From Acinetobacter haemolyticus (GTDB taxonomy: Bacteria > Pseudomonadota > Gammaproteobacteria > Pseudomonadales > Moraxellaceae): 64,000 bases of DNA. The notes under the pieces are model-generated. The model saw only the letters and a program-made list of their open reading frames with translations. It was not told the origin of the DNA and made no database searches. The DNA lies in assembly GCF_900406815.1 (NCBI RefSeq), contig NZ_OVCN01000003.1:149513-213512 (forward strand). Direction: 5' to 3'. Below are positions 19,471-28,151 of the stretch, piece by piece. Each line of letters begins with the position of its first letter. The stretch's first letter is position 1. A program made the translations under genes and the position numbers.

Positions 19471-22400
19471 TCAGTTCTCCCCAATTTGTAACTTCCTTTC
19501 TTTTCCAACCAAAATTCATCCAAGTATCTGAACGCCCCCCTTTCCAAACATATTTCTGTTGAGTTTTAGTAGTAGAAATCATTTCATTTAACTTATTCCA
19601 CTGCTCATTATTTTCGGTAGATTTAACTGTAACACATCCTAAACTTAACCTTCCAGGATGTAGTCGAAATCCACTTCTTTTGCCATCAATTGTAAAATCA
19701 TCAATCCAACCATCATCACCATATAAAGCATACCAGTCTGGATGTCTATCATCAGGCACCAAAAAATATTTCCCATTCGGTAATCCAGTACCATTGGAAG
19801 TAAAACCAGCATCACTAATTTGCCCACCAGTATACACGTCTCGAATAATTAACTTAGTATCTTTCTCAATATCTCTAGCAACTATTATATTTTTATCTTT
19901 ATAAAAATCTAATACAACATATAATCCCATTGGATCCGTCAATTGATTCGGGTTGCTAACATATTTCATTATATTTAACCCACCCTCCAATCCTATCGGG
20001 TCTTTACTCACATATCTTGCACTATGGGGTTCATAATAGCGATAACGGTTATAGTGTAATCCTGTTTCTTGATCGTAATATTGACCTTGGAATCTGAGAT
20101 TACTCTGCTCAAACGGATTGTCTGAATTTACTGTTTTGAGGTCGAGTGTGCTACCCCAAGTATCTTGAGTAATTTCCCAAACACACTCACCCCTAGCATT
20201 GGTCATAGTTTGTGGCGTACCGACTTGATCACAATGGTAAAAAGTGATCTGCTCTAAATCTACTCGATTTTTACGGGTATCATTGCGCCATACAGGATCT
20301 TTATAAACCGAATAAGGTTTATTTTGATATTCAGCATAATCAGGTGTTTCTATTAGTTGAATAAAACCTTTATATCCAGCTTGCAACAGTGGAACGAAGC
20401 TATTCGGCTCATAGATATAGTGCTTGGTATAACTGTCTTGTTCTGATTTGCGGGATTCCCAAATCATCAAATCGCCATCCCAACCAAACAAGGTCAGCAC
20501 ATCTACCATTTTCTTGTAGAGTCTGCGCCCAAATACGTCATAACCATAGTCCGTGACTTGACCATTGTGATCACTGCGAATCAATCGATTTTGGTTGTCC
20601 CATGTCAATTTGAGGGTTTTACCTGCTTGTTTAGTCTCTATAACATTGCCTTGAGCATCGTAGTGGTAATGTTTTCCTTGATAGCTTCTGACCAGATTAT
20701 TTTTAATTTGTGCCGTACTAGATGCGGATACAGGGTCAATCAAATTACCCGCAGGATCAAAGCTAAAACTCTCAGTTTTATGTGCGCTTTGTGTTGTGAT
20801 TAAGCGTCCGATTGGATCGTATTGATAGTTGAGCTTACCCAAACGGCTATCTTCAACTTGGTTTAGTAGGTAGTTTTGGTCGTAATGATAATATCGATGC
20901 GCTTGGTACTGTAAATAGTCTTGCGTTTCTTGTTCAGGCTGAATCAGTTGTGAACTGAGTAAACCAACGTCATTATAGTGTTTAGTTTGGATGAGTCCAT
21001 TTGCCAATAGGCGTATTGTTTCTCGATGTAAGTCATCTCGTTGGAATGAAACCACATCCTGTTTATTCAGGGCAATCGCATACAAATGTCCTGAGCCATA
21101 ACTCAAATTGGCCTGTTCCTGTCCATCTGGGCGGATTGTTTTAACTAAATTACCAAGTTCGTCATATTCATAACGTAACACCGCAGTAAGCGGACGAAGC
21201 CCTGCGATTTTGTAGTGCTGATGCTCTCTCACCAATTGCCCAAGGGCATTGCGATAAAAATCAATTTGGCTAACCTCATTACTGGCTCGGCTCAGTTGAT
21301 TGTTCAGGTTGTAATCAAATTGTTCTGTTTGCTTCTTTCCCGTATTTAAATGGGTAAAGCTTTTCGATGCGATTTGTCCATCTGCGTAATAATCAAATTG
21401 GGTCAGGATATTAGGCTGTCGGATTTCAGATAATCGACCACTCTCATCATGATAGCTGTAGTGTTTTTCTTCTCCATCAAAGGCTTGTTCACGTACCAAA
21501 GAACCAAATTGATTGTAATCAAATAAATATTCTGCTTGATTCTGATTAATCAGTTTTTTGATACGTCCCTGTTTATCCCATTGATAAGCTATGCGATGTC
21601 GATTAGCATCAAGTCGCTGTGCTAACAAGCCAAATTTATTGTAATGATACTCGGTCACTAAGCCTTTGGTATCTATATGTTTAAGTAAACGTCCTTCTTC
21701 ATCATGTTCAAAGTATTCTTTTAACCCATCAGGATAAACAATACTTTGGAGTTGTCCTTTATCTCGACCCTGGGTGCTGTAAAGGTATTGCACGACTTTA
21801 TGGTTCGCTGTTTGTTCAGCTGTTAGCGAACCCTCTTCATCATATTCCCAACTACTGCTTTTGCCTGAACAATCGGTATATGCTGTCATTTGTCCCAATT
21901 CATTATATTGAATGGTTTTGACACCGCCTTTCGCATCAATCACTTCGATCAATTGATTGTCATTGTTGTATTTATATTGGGTGATATGTCCCAAAGGATT
22001 TATTTCTTTGCTGATATTACCCTTAGCATCATATTCTCGTTTCCAAATATTGCCTTCAGGATCTTTTGTTTCGAGCAAATTGCCTTGCTCATCGTAGGCA
22101 AAACGGATTACCCCACCATTTGGCTGTACGATTTTGATGAGTTGATCTTGATCATTGTATTCTTGTTGGGTCTCTCGCCCTTCAAAATCAATTTGACGGG
22201 TAATACGTTTTTGACTATCACGGCTGTACCACGATTCACGTCCATCTGCTAAACGTGTACGATAGGTAAATCCATTCAGATCAAAATAGTAATAGGTCGG
22301 GACATCGTAGGCGTCATAAACAGCAACTTGGCGTAAACGAGGATGCCATTTGAGTTTGGTATGGAAACTACCATCATCTGCCCATTCTTCAATCGCTTTG

Positions 22401-24109
22401 GCTTGAGCATCGCTAGATTCATAGCGAATATTTTGCCCACGTCCTGTACGATCGGTATAACGTGTAAGTTGATGGAAATGGTTGTATTCATAGTTTCGGA
22501 CATGACCATTTTGATCAATGGCTTCAATTAAATTGCCTTGTGTATCATATTGATAACGCGCTAAAGGCTCAGCCTGTTCATCAACAAATACAGCAATAAT
22601 TTTAACTTGCTCATTAAAAGCAAATTTTAATTGATGTTGGGCATGTTCTAATTGGAAATCAACGCTTTGCAGATAGGCAATTTCATCTAAAATAAGGTAG
22701 CTTAAAACAACCTTTTCTTGTGTATTTTCATTAAATTGTTGAATCAACTGATAAGGCTGACCAGCCGAAAATTGATGGAATTGAAAAGACCATTCTCCAC
22801 TAAAATTTAAAATGAGATCGCTATTTTCAATGGGTTGTACCGTTATACCTTCATACGGTACTTCATAAGTTTCAAATGTAATCGAAGCTGGAAGTTGATG
22901 CTTTCGCCCTTTACTGTCAATAAATAGATAGCCTTGAGCGGTGGGTTGAATCATGTTGGAAAATGGCATCATCCAACGTGCACCAATCATGCTGTGATCA
23001 AACTCATTCATTTGTGAGTTATATTGACGGATAAAGGAAAAACCAACTTTCGGCAAATAGAAATCTGCATGCTGCACTCGTTCAGCACCAATTGAATAGC
23101 TAATACTTTGCCCTGTATCTGACCCTTTACCCTCACATGGCGGAGCATTTAAAGCATCGGCTTGTAAACTCACGAACTCTAAAGTATCTCCTTTGGTATG
23201 CCGTTCATATTCCCCTGTTTGATTCATCGGCACACTAGCGCTGCCTTTATTTTGTAACGCTTTTATCGCTTTCAAAGTTTCTTGTATTAACCATGCCAAA
23301 GTATATTTTTGGCTAGCATTCGATTGCTGTTGCAGCGTTTGGCTTAAACTTTTAATCGTTTGAGTTGCTTCTTGCTGCAAACGACTTTGCATATTCGGCT
23401 CAATCTTCGGTGTCAGATTTGCTTGGCTCGGTGTTCCGATGAGATCAATTAATGGCACGGCCCAATTGCTAAATTTAAGCTTGGGGTCCCGTTTCTCTGC
23501 CGAGGCACCTGTTGGAGCTACAACACCTGCATTAATAGCTGCAGTTGGGGTTGCCATACTCTGTAAAATACTTGCACCCAAAGTTGCAGCTTGGGTCAGT
23601 AGTCCACTTAACTTTGCTTGGGTTTCTTTTAAAAATACTTCTAAATCCCCTGCAACCATTGCATTAAGATGTAGGCCCAAACGCTTAATATCAGCTTCTT
23701 TAATTTTCCCATTTTCAGGGTATAAACATTCTGCCATTAAACCAAACATTGGTCGTAACGCCATACGAGCATGGGCTTCATTATTTGGTTCAGGAAACAA
23801 TCCAATTAAATTAGCTCCGAGTAAAGCACCACGCTGCATATCAGCATCGCCAGTCTTCGGTGTTGTTGCATACAAAAGTAAATCTAAGACACTGCCTGTC
23901 AATGCAAAAATATTAGCAACCGTCGGAACATTCGCATTACTTTTGACTTGTTCTAGTGTGGTGTTACCGCATACTTGTAAATAAAGTTGAATTTGATTTG
24001 CAATCATTTGCAAATCAGTCACATTGGTTACACTCTCTAAATTAAAAACAGCAAGTTCAACAGCGGGTTGTTTTGTAGTTTCTGTCTGTTGTGTCTTTTC
24101 AGTAGCCAT
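19460..24109 (-). CDS. Rhs-family T6SS effector with an L,D-transpeptidase-like C-terminal toxin
   Basis: A 1549-residue protein. Residues 1-300 are helical with no PAAR motif seen. Residues 330-1390 hold the Rhs shell with many YD repeats (YDEQGNLLETKDPEGN-type), ending at the core motif DPIGLEGGLN and the conserved junction NQLTDPMGL (to residue 1396). The variable tip is residues 1397-1549 (DNA 19460-19921) and contains GFRLHPGRLSLGCVTV, with His1484 and Cys1492 in the spacing of YkuD/Tlde1 (DUF2778) active sites. Probably loaded onto the VgrG encoded 70 bp upstream and delivered to the periplasm of rivals. Confidence 0.88.
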   Translation of the reverse strand: MATEKTQQTETTKQPAVELAVFNLESVTNVTDLQMIANQIQLYLQVCGNTTLEQVKSNANVPTVANIFALTGSVLDLLLYATTPKTGDADMQRGALLGANLIGLFPEPNNEAHARMALRPMFGLMAECLYPENGKIKEADIKRLGLHLNAMVAGDLEVFLKETQAKLSGLLTQAATLGASILQSMATPTAAINAGVVAPTGASAEKRDPKLKFSNWAVPLIDLIGTPSQANLTPKIEPNMQSRLQQEATQTIKSLSQTLQQQSNASQKYTLAWLIQETLKAIKALQNKGSASVPMNQTGEYERHTKGDTLEFVSLQADALNAPPCEGKGSDTGQSISYSIGAERVQHADFYLPKVGFSFIRQYNSQMNEFDHSMIGARWMMPFSNMIQPTAQGYLFIDSKGRKHQLPASITFETYEVPYEGITVQPIENSDLILNFSGEWSFQFHQFSAGQPYQLIQQFNENTQEKVVLSYLILDEIAYLQSVDFQLEHAQHQLKFAFNEQVKIIAVFVDEQAEPLARYQYDTQGNLIEAIDQNGHVRNYEYNHFHQLTRYTDRTGRGQNIRYESSDAQAKAIEEWADDGSFHTKLKWHPRLRQVAVYDAYDVPTYYYFDLNGFTYRTRLADGRESWYSRDSQKRITRQIDFEGRETQQEYNDQDQLIKIVQPNGGVIRFAYDEQGNLLETKDPEGNIWKREYDAKGNISKEINPLGHITQYKYNNDNQLIEVIDAKGGVKTIQYNELGQMTAYTDCSGKSSSWEYDEEGSLTAEQTANHKVVQYLYSTQGRDKGQLQSIVYPDGLKEYFEHDEEGRLLKHIDTKGLVTEYHYNKFGLLAQRLDANRHRIAYQWDKQGRIKKLINQNQAEYLFDYNQFGSLVREQAFDGEEKHYSYHDESGRLSEIRQPNILTQFDYYADGQIASKSFTHLNTGKKQTEQFDYNLNNQLSRASNEVSQIDFYRNALGQLVREHQHYKIAGLRPLTAVLRYEYDELGNLVKTIRPDGQEQANLSYGSGHLYAIALNKQDVVSFQRDDLHRETIRLLANGLIQTKHYNDVGLLSSQLIQPEQETQDYLQYQAHRYYHYDQNYLLNQVEDSRLGKLNYQYDPIGRLITTQSAHKTESFSFDPAGNLIDPVSASSTAQIKNNLVRSYQGKHYHYDAQGNVIETKQAGKTLKLTWDNQNRLIRSDHNGQVTDYGYDVFGRRLYKKMVDVLTLFGWDGDLMIWESRKSEQDSYTKHYIYEPNSFVPLLQAGYKGFIQLIETPDYAEYQNKPYSVYKDPVWRNDTRKNRVDLEQITFYHCDQVGTPQTMTNARGECVWEITQDTWGSTLDLKTVNSDNPFEQSNLRFQGQYYDQETGLHYNRYRYYEPHSARYVSKDPIGLEGGLNIMKYVSNPNQLTDPMGLYVVLDFYKDKNIIVARDIEKDTKLIIRDVYTGGQISDAGFTSNGTGLPNGKYFLVPDDRHPDWYALYGDDGWIDDFTIDGKRSGFRLHPGRLSLGCVTVKSTENNEQWNKLNEMISTTKTQQKYVWKGGRSDTWMNFGWKRKEVTNWGELNVK

Positions 24110-24179
24110 TAATATAAAACCTTTAATTCATTCAATTACATCATTATGTTTTAATTCACTTCGAGCTTTTTTATCCCAT

Positions 24180-27100
24180 CTACTTTTTCGATCTAGAGAA
24201 GGTGTCGACCATACCTTGTTTAATCGGAGAGTCTACTTTTGTGAATTGAGATAACTTTGCGGTTGCTTGATCAGTGAAAAAATCTTTGCCTTGCTCTTTG
24301 AGCATTTCAAGAGATTGATTTGGATTTATTGCCATTTGACCAAGACTTTTCATTTGATTGACGGATAGATTGAGATTAAGTTGTTTGGAGACTGTATTGA
24401 GCGCGCTATTTGTAACCTGATCTTTAATCTGTCCTACTGTTTGTCCAACTAAGTTATTTAAAGTATTTTTACCTAAGTCTTTAAAGTTATTTTTGTCCAT
24501 CGAAAGAAGGTTACTTTTCAATTGGGACATTGCATTTTGCCCCAATGAACCCAAAGCATTTTGCATCATTGCAGCAACGCCTGAAACAGGTTCAGCCCAC
24601 GTATAATCACGGCTAAAATCACTACTTTGTAGCCATGCACTCGTGTCATCTTTCTCAAAAACAACTTTTGCTGGACCAGGTGCAATACCTGTCACCTGAG
24701 CAAAACCATTTGCATTGAGTTTGCCTGTAATTTGCTTGCCGAGCGAATCAACTACTTTATAACTATTCTGCTTAAAGAAGTTTTCGCCACCATAGCTTCG
24801 TAATAACTCCAAAGCCCCTTGCATTGGTTTAGCTTTTGGTAATTGAGGGACATTGGCACTTACACTTGCCCCACTCTTAAACAAATGCTGCCCCGCCTTT
24901 ACCTCAAACTTTCCACCTGTCGTTGGGAAAATCCCTGAACCATTCAATTTGAGCTGCGAACTCTCAGCGGTAAATACAATTTCTTTTGGGCTAGTGATAT
25001 AAATCGTATCTTCTGTGGAAATAATCTGGATGTCTTTACGAGCAATAAAATCAGCGCCATCTCCTTGTGCCTGTATCTCAACCTTGCCTTTGCCTGCAAC
25101 TTGTTTAATTCCATTTTGCGCTGCAAATAAACTGATCTTTTGACTGGCTTGGGCAATCAGGTTCTTTTGCGTGGTCAGGTTAATACTGTCCCCTGCAAAT
25201 TGGTTCAGTTGTCCATCCGCGGATAGATTAATATCTTCTGAGGTGCTAAGCCCAATCCCATTCGGTGAGCTGAGTAGTAATAAGGCTTTGTTGAATTTGG
25301 CTATATCTTGCTGAATTTCTTCTGCAAAGCTTTTGAGTTGTTCTAAGGCTTCGAGTTCATCCGTTTGTTGGTTCTTTGCCACTTCACTCAGGGCTTTGGC
25401 ACTGTTTTGGTTGCCTTCGAGTTGTTGTTTGGCTGTTTGCGCTTCAAGGTGTTCGCCTTCGGCTTGCGCTTGTGCATGGGTGGTGATGAGTAAGCCTTCG
25501 CCTGCTCGGATCGCGCCCCATTGGTCTGTGCGTAGTTCAAAGCCTTCGCCTCGGTCTTCGCTTTCTGCTTGAGCTTTGGGATGACTCAGTTTACCGAGAT
25601 TGAGTTGGCTGGCTGCATGGCTACTTTGCAGTTGAGCGCTGATCTGTCCGGTGGTGTCATCAAAGCGTAGTTGGTTGTAGCCATTGCCTTGATATTCTTT
25701 GGATTTGATCCCTGCCAGTTTTTTGGTGTCAGGCAGTTGTCCTTGGTCATCGAATTTAGTTGGGCTGCGGTGTGCTTCGTGGAGTCGTCCTGTGACAAAG
25801 GGACGGTCGATGTTGCCATCAAAGAAGTCGATGACCACGATTTCACTAATGCGTGGTAGGAAGCGTGCGCCATAGCCTTCGCCTGCCCAAGGAGTGAGTA
25901 CATCCACCCATGCTGAGTCGGTATCGTTGTTGTTGCTGCCTGCGCCACCATCATGACTATGGTCATCATTTCGGGTAAATAGGAAGCGAACTTTGATGCG
26001 CCCCCATTCATCGACATGAATTTCTTCGCTTTCAGATCCCACTACTCTTGCACGTTGTGGGTGAGCAGTTGGACGGTGTTGCAGTGGATGGTATTCGGGT
26101 ACAGTTTTGATGTTACGGCGTTGTAGCGTCAGTTGGTTGGCTTGGCGTTCTTCTGAATTTGCGCTATTCGTGTTTTGGTGATCTTGCCATTGGCTTTGTG
26201 TGATCAAACTTTGGATTTGTTGGTTTAAATCTTTAGGGAGGTTGTTTTGATTAAACCAATCCTTCTTTGTGATTAAGAACTCCTGATCAGATCCTTTGTG
26301 TTGGTCGATCTCTGGGTGTTCGTTGAGTTTAAACCAGTAGCCCACTTGGGTGTCTCGCACGGTAGTATTGGCGATAAATTGTTTGGCTTGGGCATCATGG
26401 TAGTGGCTGAGGTGTTGGTTCAGTTTTTCGATTTGGGTGTTGCCTGAAGCGGTTGCACCATCTTCACCGTTGAGGTCTTGCATCCATGCTGGAGTGAAGT
26501 GCCATGCGTCTTCGAGTCCTAAGCTGGCGTTGTCGTGTTGTTGGCTATGTTGGTGTTTGCTTTGGACGCTACCTGCCCCATCTTCTTGTTCTAGGGCATC
26601 GGCTTGCCAGCGTTGGATATGGACTGCGGTCGGTTGTAACGAACGTTCTGCAATGAGGCTGGTCATGCTGTCGTATTGTTCGGTGGCACTGCTGCGGTGG
26701 TAGCGTATTGTTCTTCGATTTAAGGCTTGGTATTGGCTGTTGTCATCGATCAAGCGGAGTTTTTGGGCTTGGATTGGACTGGTGCTGTTGGCAACGTTCA
26801 GTTGGGTTTCGTCAATCAGCCAGTTAATGCCTTCACTTCTGAGTAAGCGGGTAATGAAGTCGTAGTCGCTTTCATTGGCTTGCATCACAAAGGGACGGAT
26901 GTCGTAGTCTTGTTTGATCCCACCCAGGTCGAGTGTAAGACTCGATGCAAATAGCGGGCTGCGTTGTTGCCATTCTTTGAATAAGGTTTGTACGATGTCG
27001 AGTACATTTTTATTCATAAACACGCGGCTGTTTCGGCGTTTATGCCACAGCGCAGTTGCATCTTGTAGTTTGAGTTTATACAGCGTGAGGCTACCGTCAG

Positions 27101-27392
27101 ATTGTCCTTGTACGGCTTCTGTGATAATCCCTGTGGTTCTAAATAGTGTGCCTGTATCGGTGACTTGGTCTATCGCTGCCTGACAGCCGATGAATTGTTT
27201 TAATGGGATGTGGGCGTTAGTGGATAGGCAGATCAGTTCTGCAGTCATGCCCTGATTAATGGCATGCTGACCTTGAATTTTTTGGAGGAAGACTTGTTGA
27301 TTTAAGCTCGGATTGGCAAATTGTATGTGGATCGCACGTTTTTGTGCGGTTAAGCCGAGTTGTTCTAATGCAGCAAAGATAGTCTTGAACAT
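24180..27392 (-). CDS. vgrG: VgrG, T6SS spike protein with extended C-terminus
   Basis: A 1070-residue protein. The N-terminal gp27-like part (about 1-350, with NVLDIVQTLFKEWQQRSPLF) is followed by the gp5 OB-fold (VDEWGRIKVRFLF, DSAWVDVLTPWAGEGYGARFLPRISEIVV), a DUF2345-type beta-prism (about 640-860), and an extension with a small beta domain (YKVVDSLGKQITGKLNANG) and a helical tail. The tail may dock the Rhs cargo encoded next. No structural T6SS genes are in the window, so this is an outlying effector cluster. Confidence 0.93.
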   Translation of the reverse strand: MFKTIFAALEQLGLTAQKRAIHIQFANPSLNQQVFLQKIQGQHAINQGMTAELICLSTNAHIPLKQFIGCQAAIDQVTDTGTLFRTTGIITEAVQGQSDGSLTLYKLKLQDATALWHKRRNSRVFMNKNVLDIVQTLFKEWQQRSPLFASSLTLDLGGIKQDYDIRPFVMQANESDYDFITRLLRSEGINWLIDETQLNVANSTSPIQAQKLRLIDDNSQYQALNRRTIRYHRSSATEQYDSMTSLIAERSLQPTAVHIQRWQADALEQEDGAGSVQSKHQHSQQHDNASLGLEDAWHFTPAWMQDLNGEDGATASGNTQIEKLNQHLSHYHDAQAKQFIANTTVRDTQVGYWFKLNEHPEIDQHKGSDQEFLITKKDWFNQNNLPKDLNQQIQSLITQSQWQDHQNTNSANSEERQANQLTLQRRNIKTVPEYHPLQHRPTAHPQRARVVGSESEEIHVDEWGRIKVRFLFTRNDDHSHDGGAGSNNNDTDSAWVDVLTPWAGEGYGARFLPRISEIVVIDFFDGNIDRPFVTGRLHEAHRSPTKFDDQGQLPDTKKLAGIKSKEYQGNGYNQLRFDDTTGQISAQLQSSHAASQLNLGKLSHPKAQAESEDRGEGFELRTDQWGAIRAGEGLLITTHAQAQAEGEHLEAQTAKQQLEGNQNSAKALSEVAKNQQTDELEALEQLKSFAEEIQQDIAKFNKALLLLSSPNGIGLSTSEDINLSADGQLNQFAGDSINLTTQKNLIAQASQKISLFAAQNGIKQVAGKGKVEIQAQGDGADFIARKDIQIISTEDTIYITSPKEIVFTAESSQLKLNGSGIFPTTGGKFEVKAGQHLFKSGASVSANVPQLPKAKPMQGALELLRSYGGENFFKQNSYKVVDSLGKQITGKLNANGFAQVTGIAPGPAKVVFEKDDTSAWLQSSDFSRDYTWAEPVSGVAAMMQNALGSLGQNAMSQLKSNLLSMDKNNFKDLGKNTLNNLVGQTVGQIKDQVTNSALNTVSKQLNLNLSVNQMKSLGQMAINPNQSLEMLKEQGKDFFTDQATAKLSQFTKVDSPIKQGMVDTFSRSKK

Positions 27393-27702
27393 CGCTTCTT
27401 ATTGAGTTTTTTTAAACGTGAGGGCATTTTACAGGAAAATTCAATCAGATGTTCAGACCGTCCCGTCTATTTGTGACAATTTTTGTCATTTTATAACTTT
27501 CACTCTAAGTCTTTGCATATCGTTGTTCATCATTCTTAAAAAAACAAATGGCTTTACCGAATTGATTTAACCCTCCTGATAGAACACAGAAAGATTGCAA
27601 TTTAATGAAAAATATCATTTAAAATAACAATAAAAATCATGTAGATATTCTTTTAAAACCTAACTATTCTTAAATAAATTCTTAAAAGTGATGTACCCGA
27701 AA

Positions 27703-27936
27703 ATGAGTGATCTAAACCTTCTAAAGGAATTAAACCAGATAATTGATGCACACATTGAAAAACACAATCAGAAACCAGCACGGATCATTTTGGGCTATAA
27801 GTCCTACTCTACATTAATGAACGATAAAACTTTTGCAAATGAGGTTACTGATTCAGCACTCAACCCACATAAGCGCAAGTATAGAAAAATCAAGATTAAA
27901 GTTACCAAAGATGATCATCAGCTAGAACTTGAATAA
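27703..27936 (+). CDS. Small protein, paralog of the gene at 36153
   Basis: A 77-residue protein of unknown function ending in KIKVTKDDHQLELE. It is clearly related along its length to the 77-residue protein at 36153 (shared RIILGYK, LM.D..FA.EV, SAL.P.KRKY). The start at ATG 27703 (MSDLNLLKEL) is chosen because the paralog starts at the same residue and the DNA upstream is conserved up to it; an in-frame GTG at 27688 is out of frame in the other copy. No domain recognised. Confidence 0.7.
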   Translation: MSDLNLLKELNQIIDAHIEKHNQKPARIILGYKSYSTLMNDKTFANEVTDSALNPHKRKYRKIKIKVTKDDHQLELE

Positions 27937-28089
27937 GTTAAACAACATTGCACCATCCATTAAAATACTTACTATGTAGCGACCTGACTTCAAAAATATT
28001 TTTCATCGCCCTCTTTATATAGCTAGCACCTAAACCTAGCTACTCACGCTATTGAATAGAAATTCTCATCGAACGCGTGAATCTGGTTT

Positions 28090-28117
28090 GTAAATTACAA
28101 TCATTCTCAAATATAAT
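28090..28117 (+). promoter_or_regulatory. Fur-like site overlapping the TonB receptor promoter
   Basis: GTAAATTACAATCATTCTC (28090-28108) agrees with the 19-bp Fur consensus GATAATGATAATCATTATC at 14 positions by my alignment. A TATAAT -10 box follows at 28112-28117, so Fur binding would block the promoter. Iron regulation is inferred. Confidence 0.6.
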
Positions 28118-28151
28118 TCGGCCAACTTAAAATTACTCTCAGGGCGAGATA

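Noticed and set aside
19460..20000. A separate small toxin gene rather than an Rhs tip
   Set aside because: The frame is continuous from the Rhs core through DPMGL into the tip, with no stop and no better internal start needed.
27688..27702. Upstream GTG/ATG starts for the small protein at 27703
   Set aside because: In the paralog at 36153 the corresponding upstream ATG is out of frame, and similarity begins at MSD.
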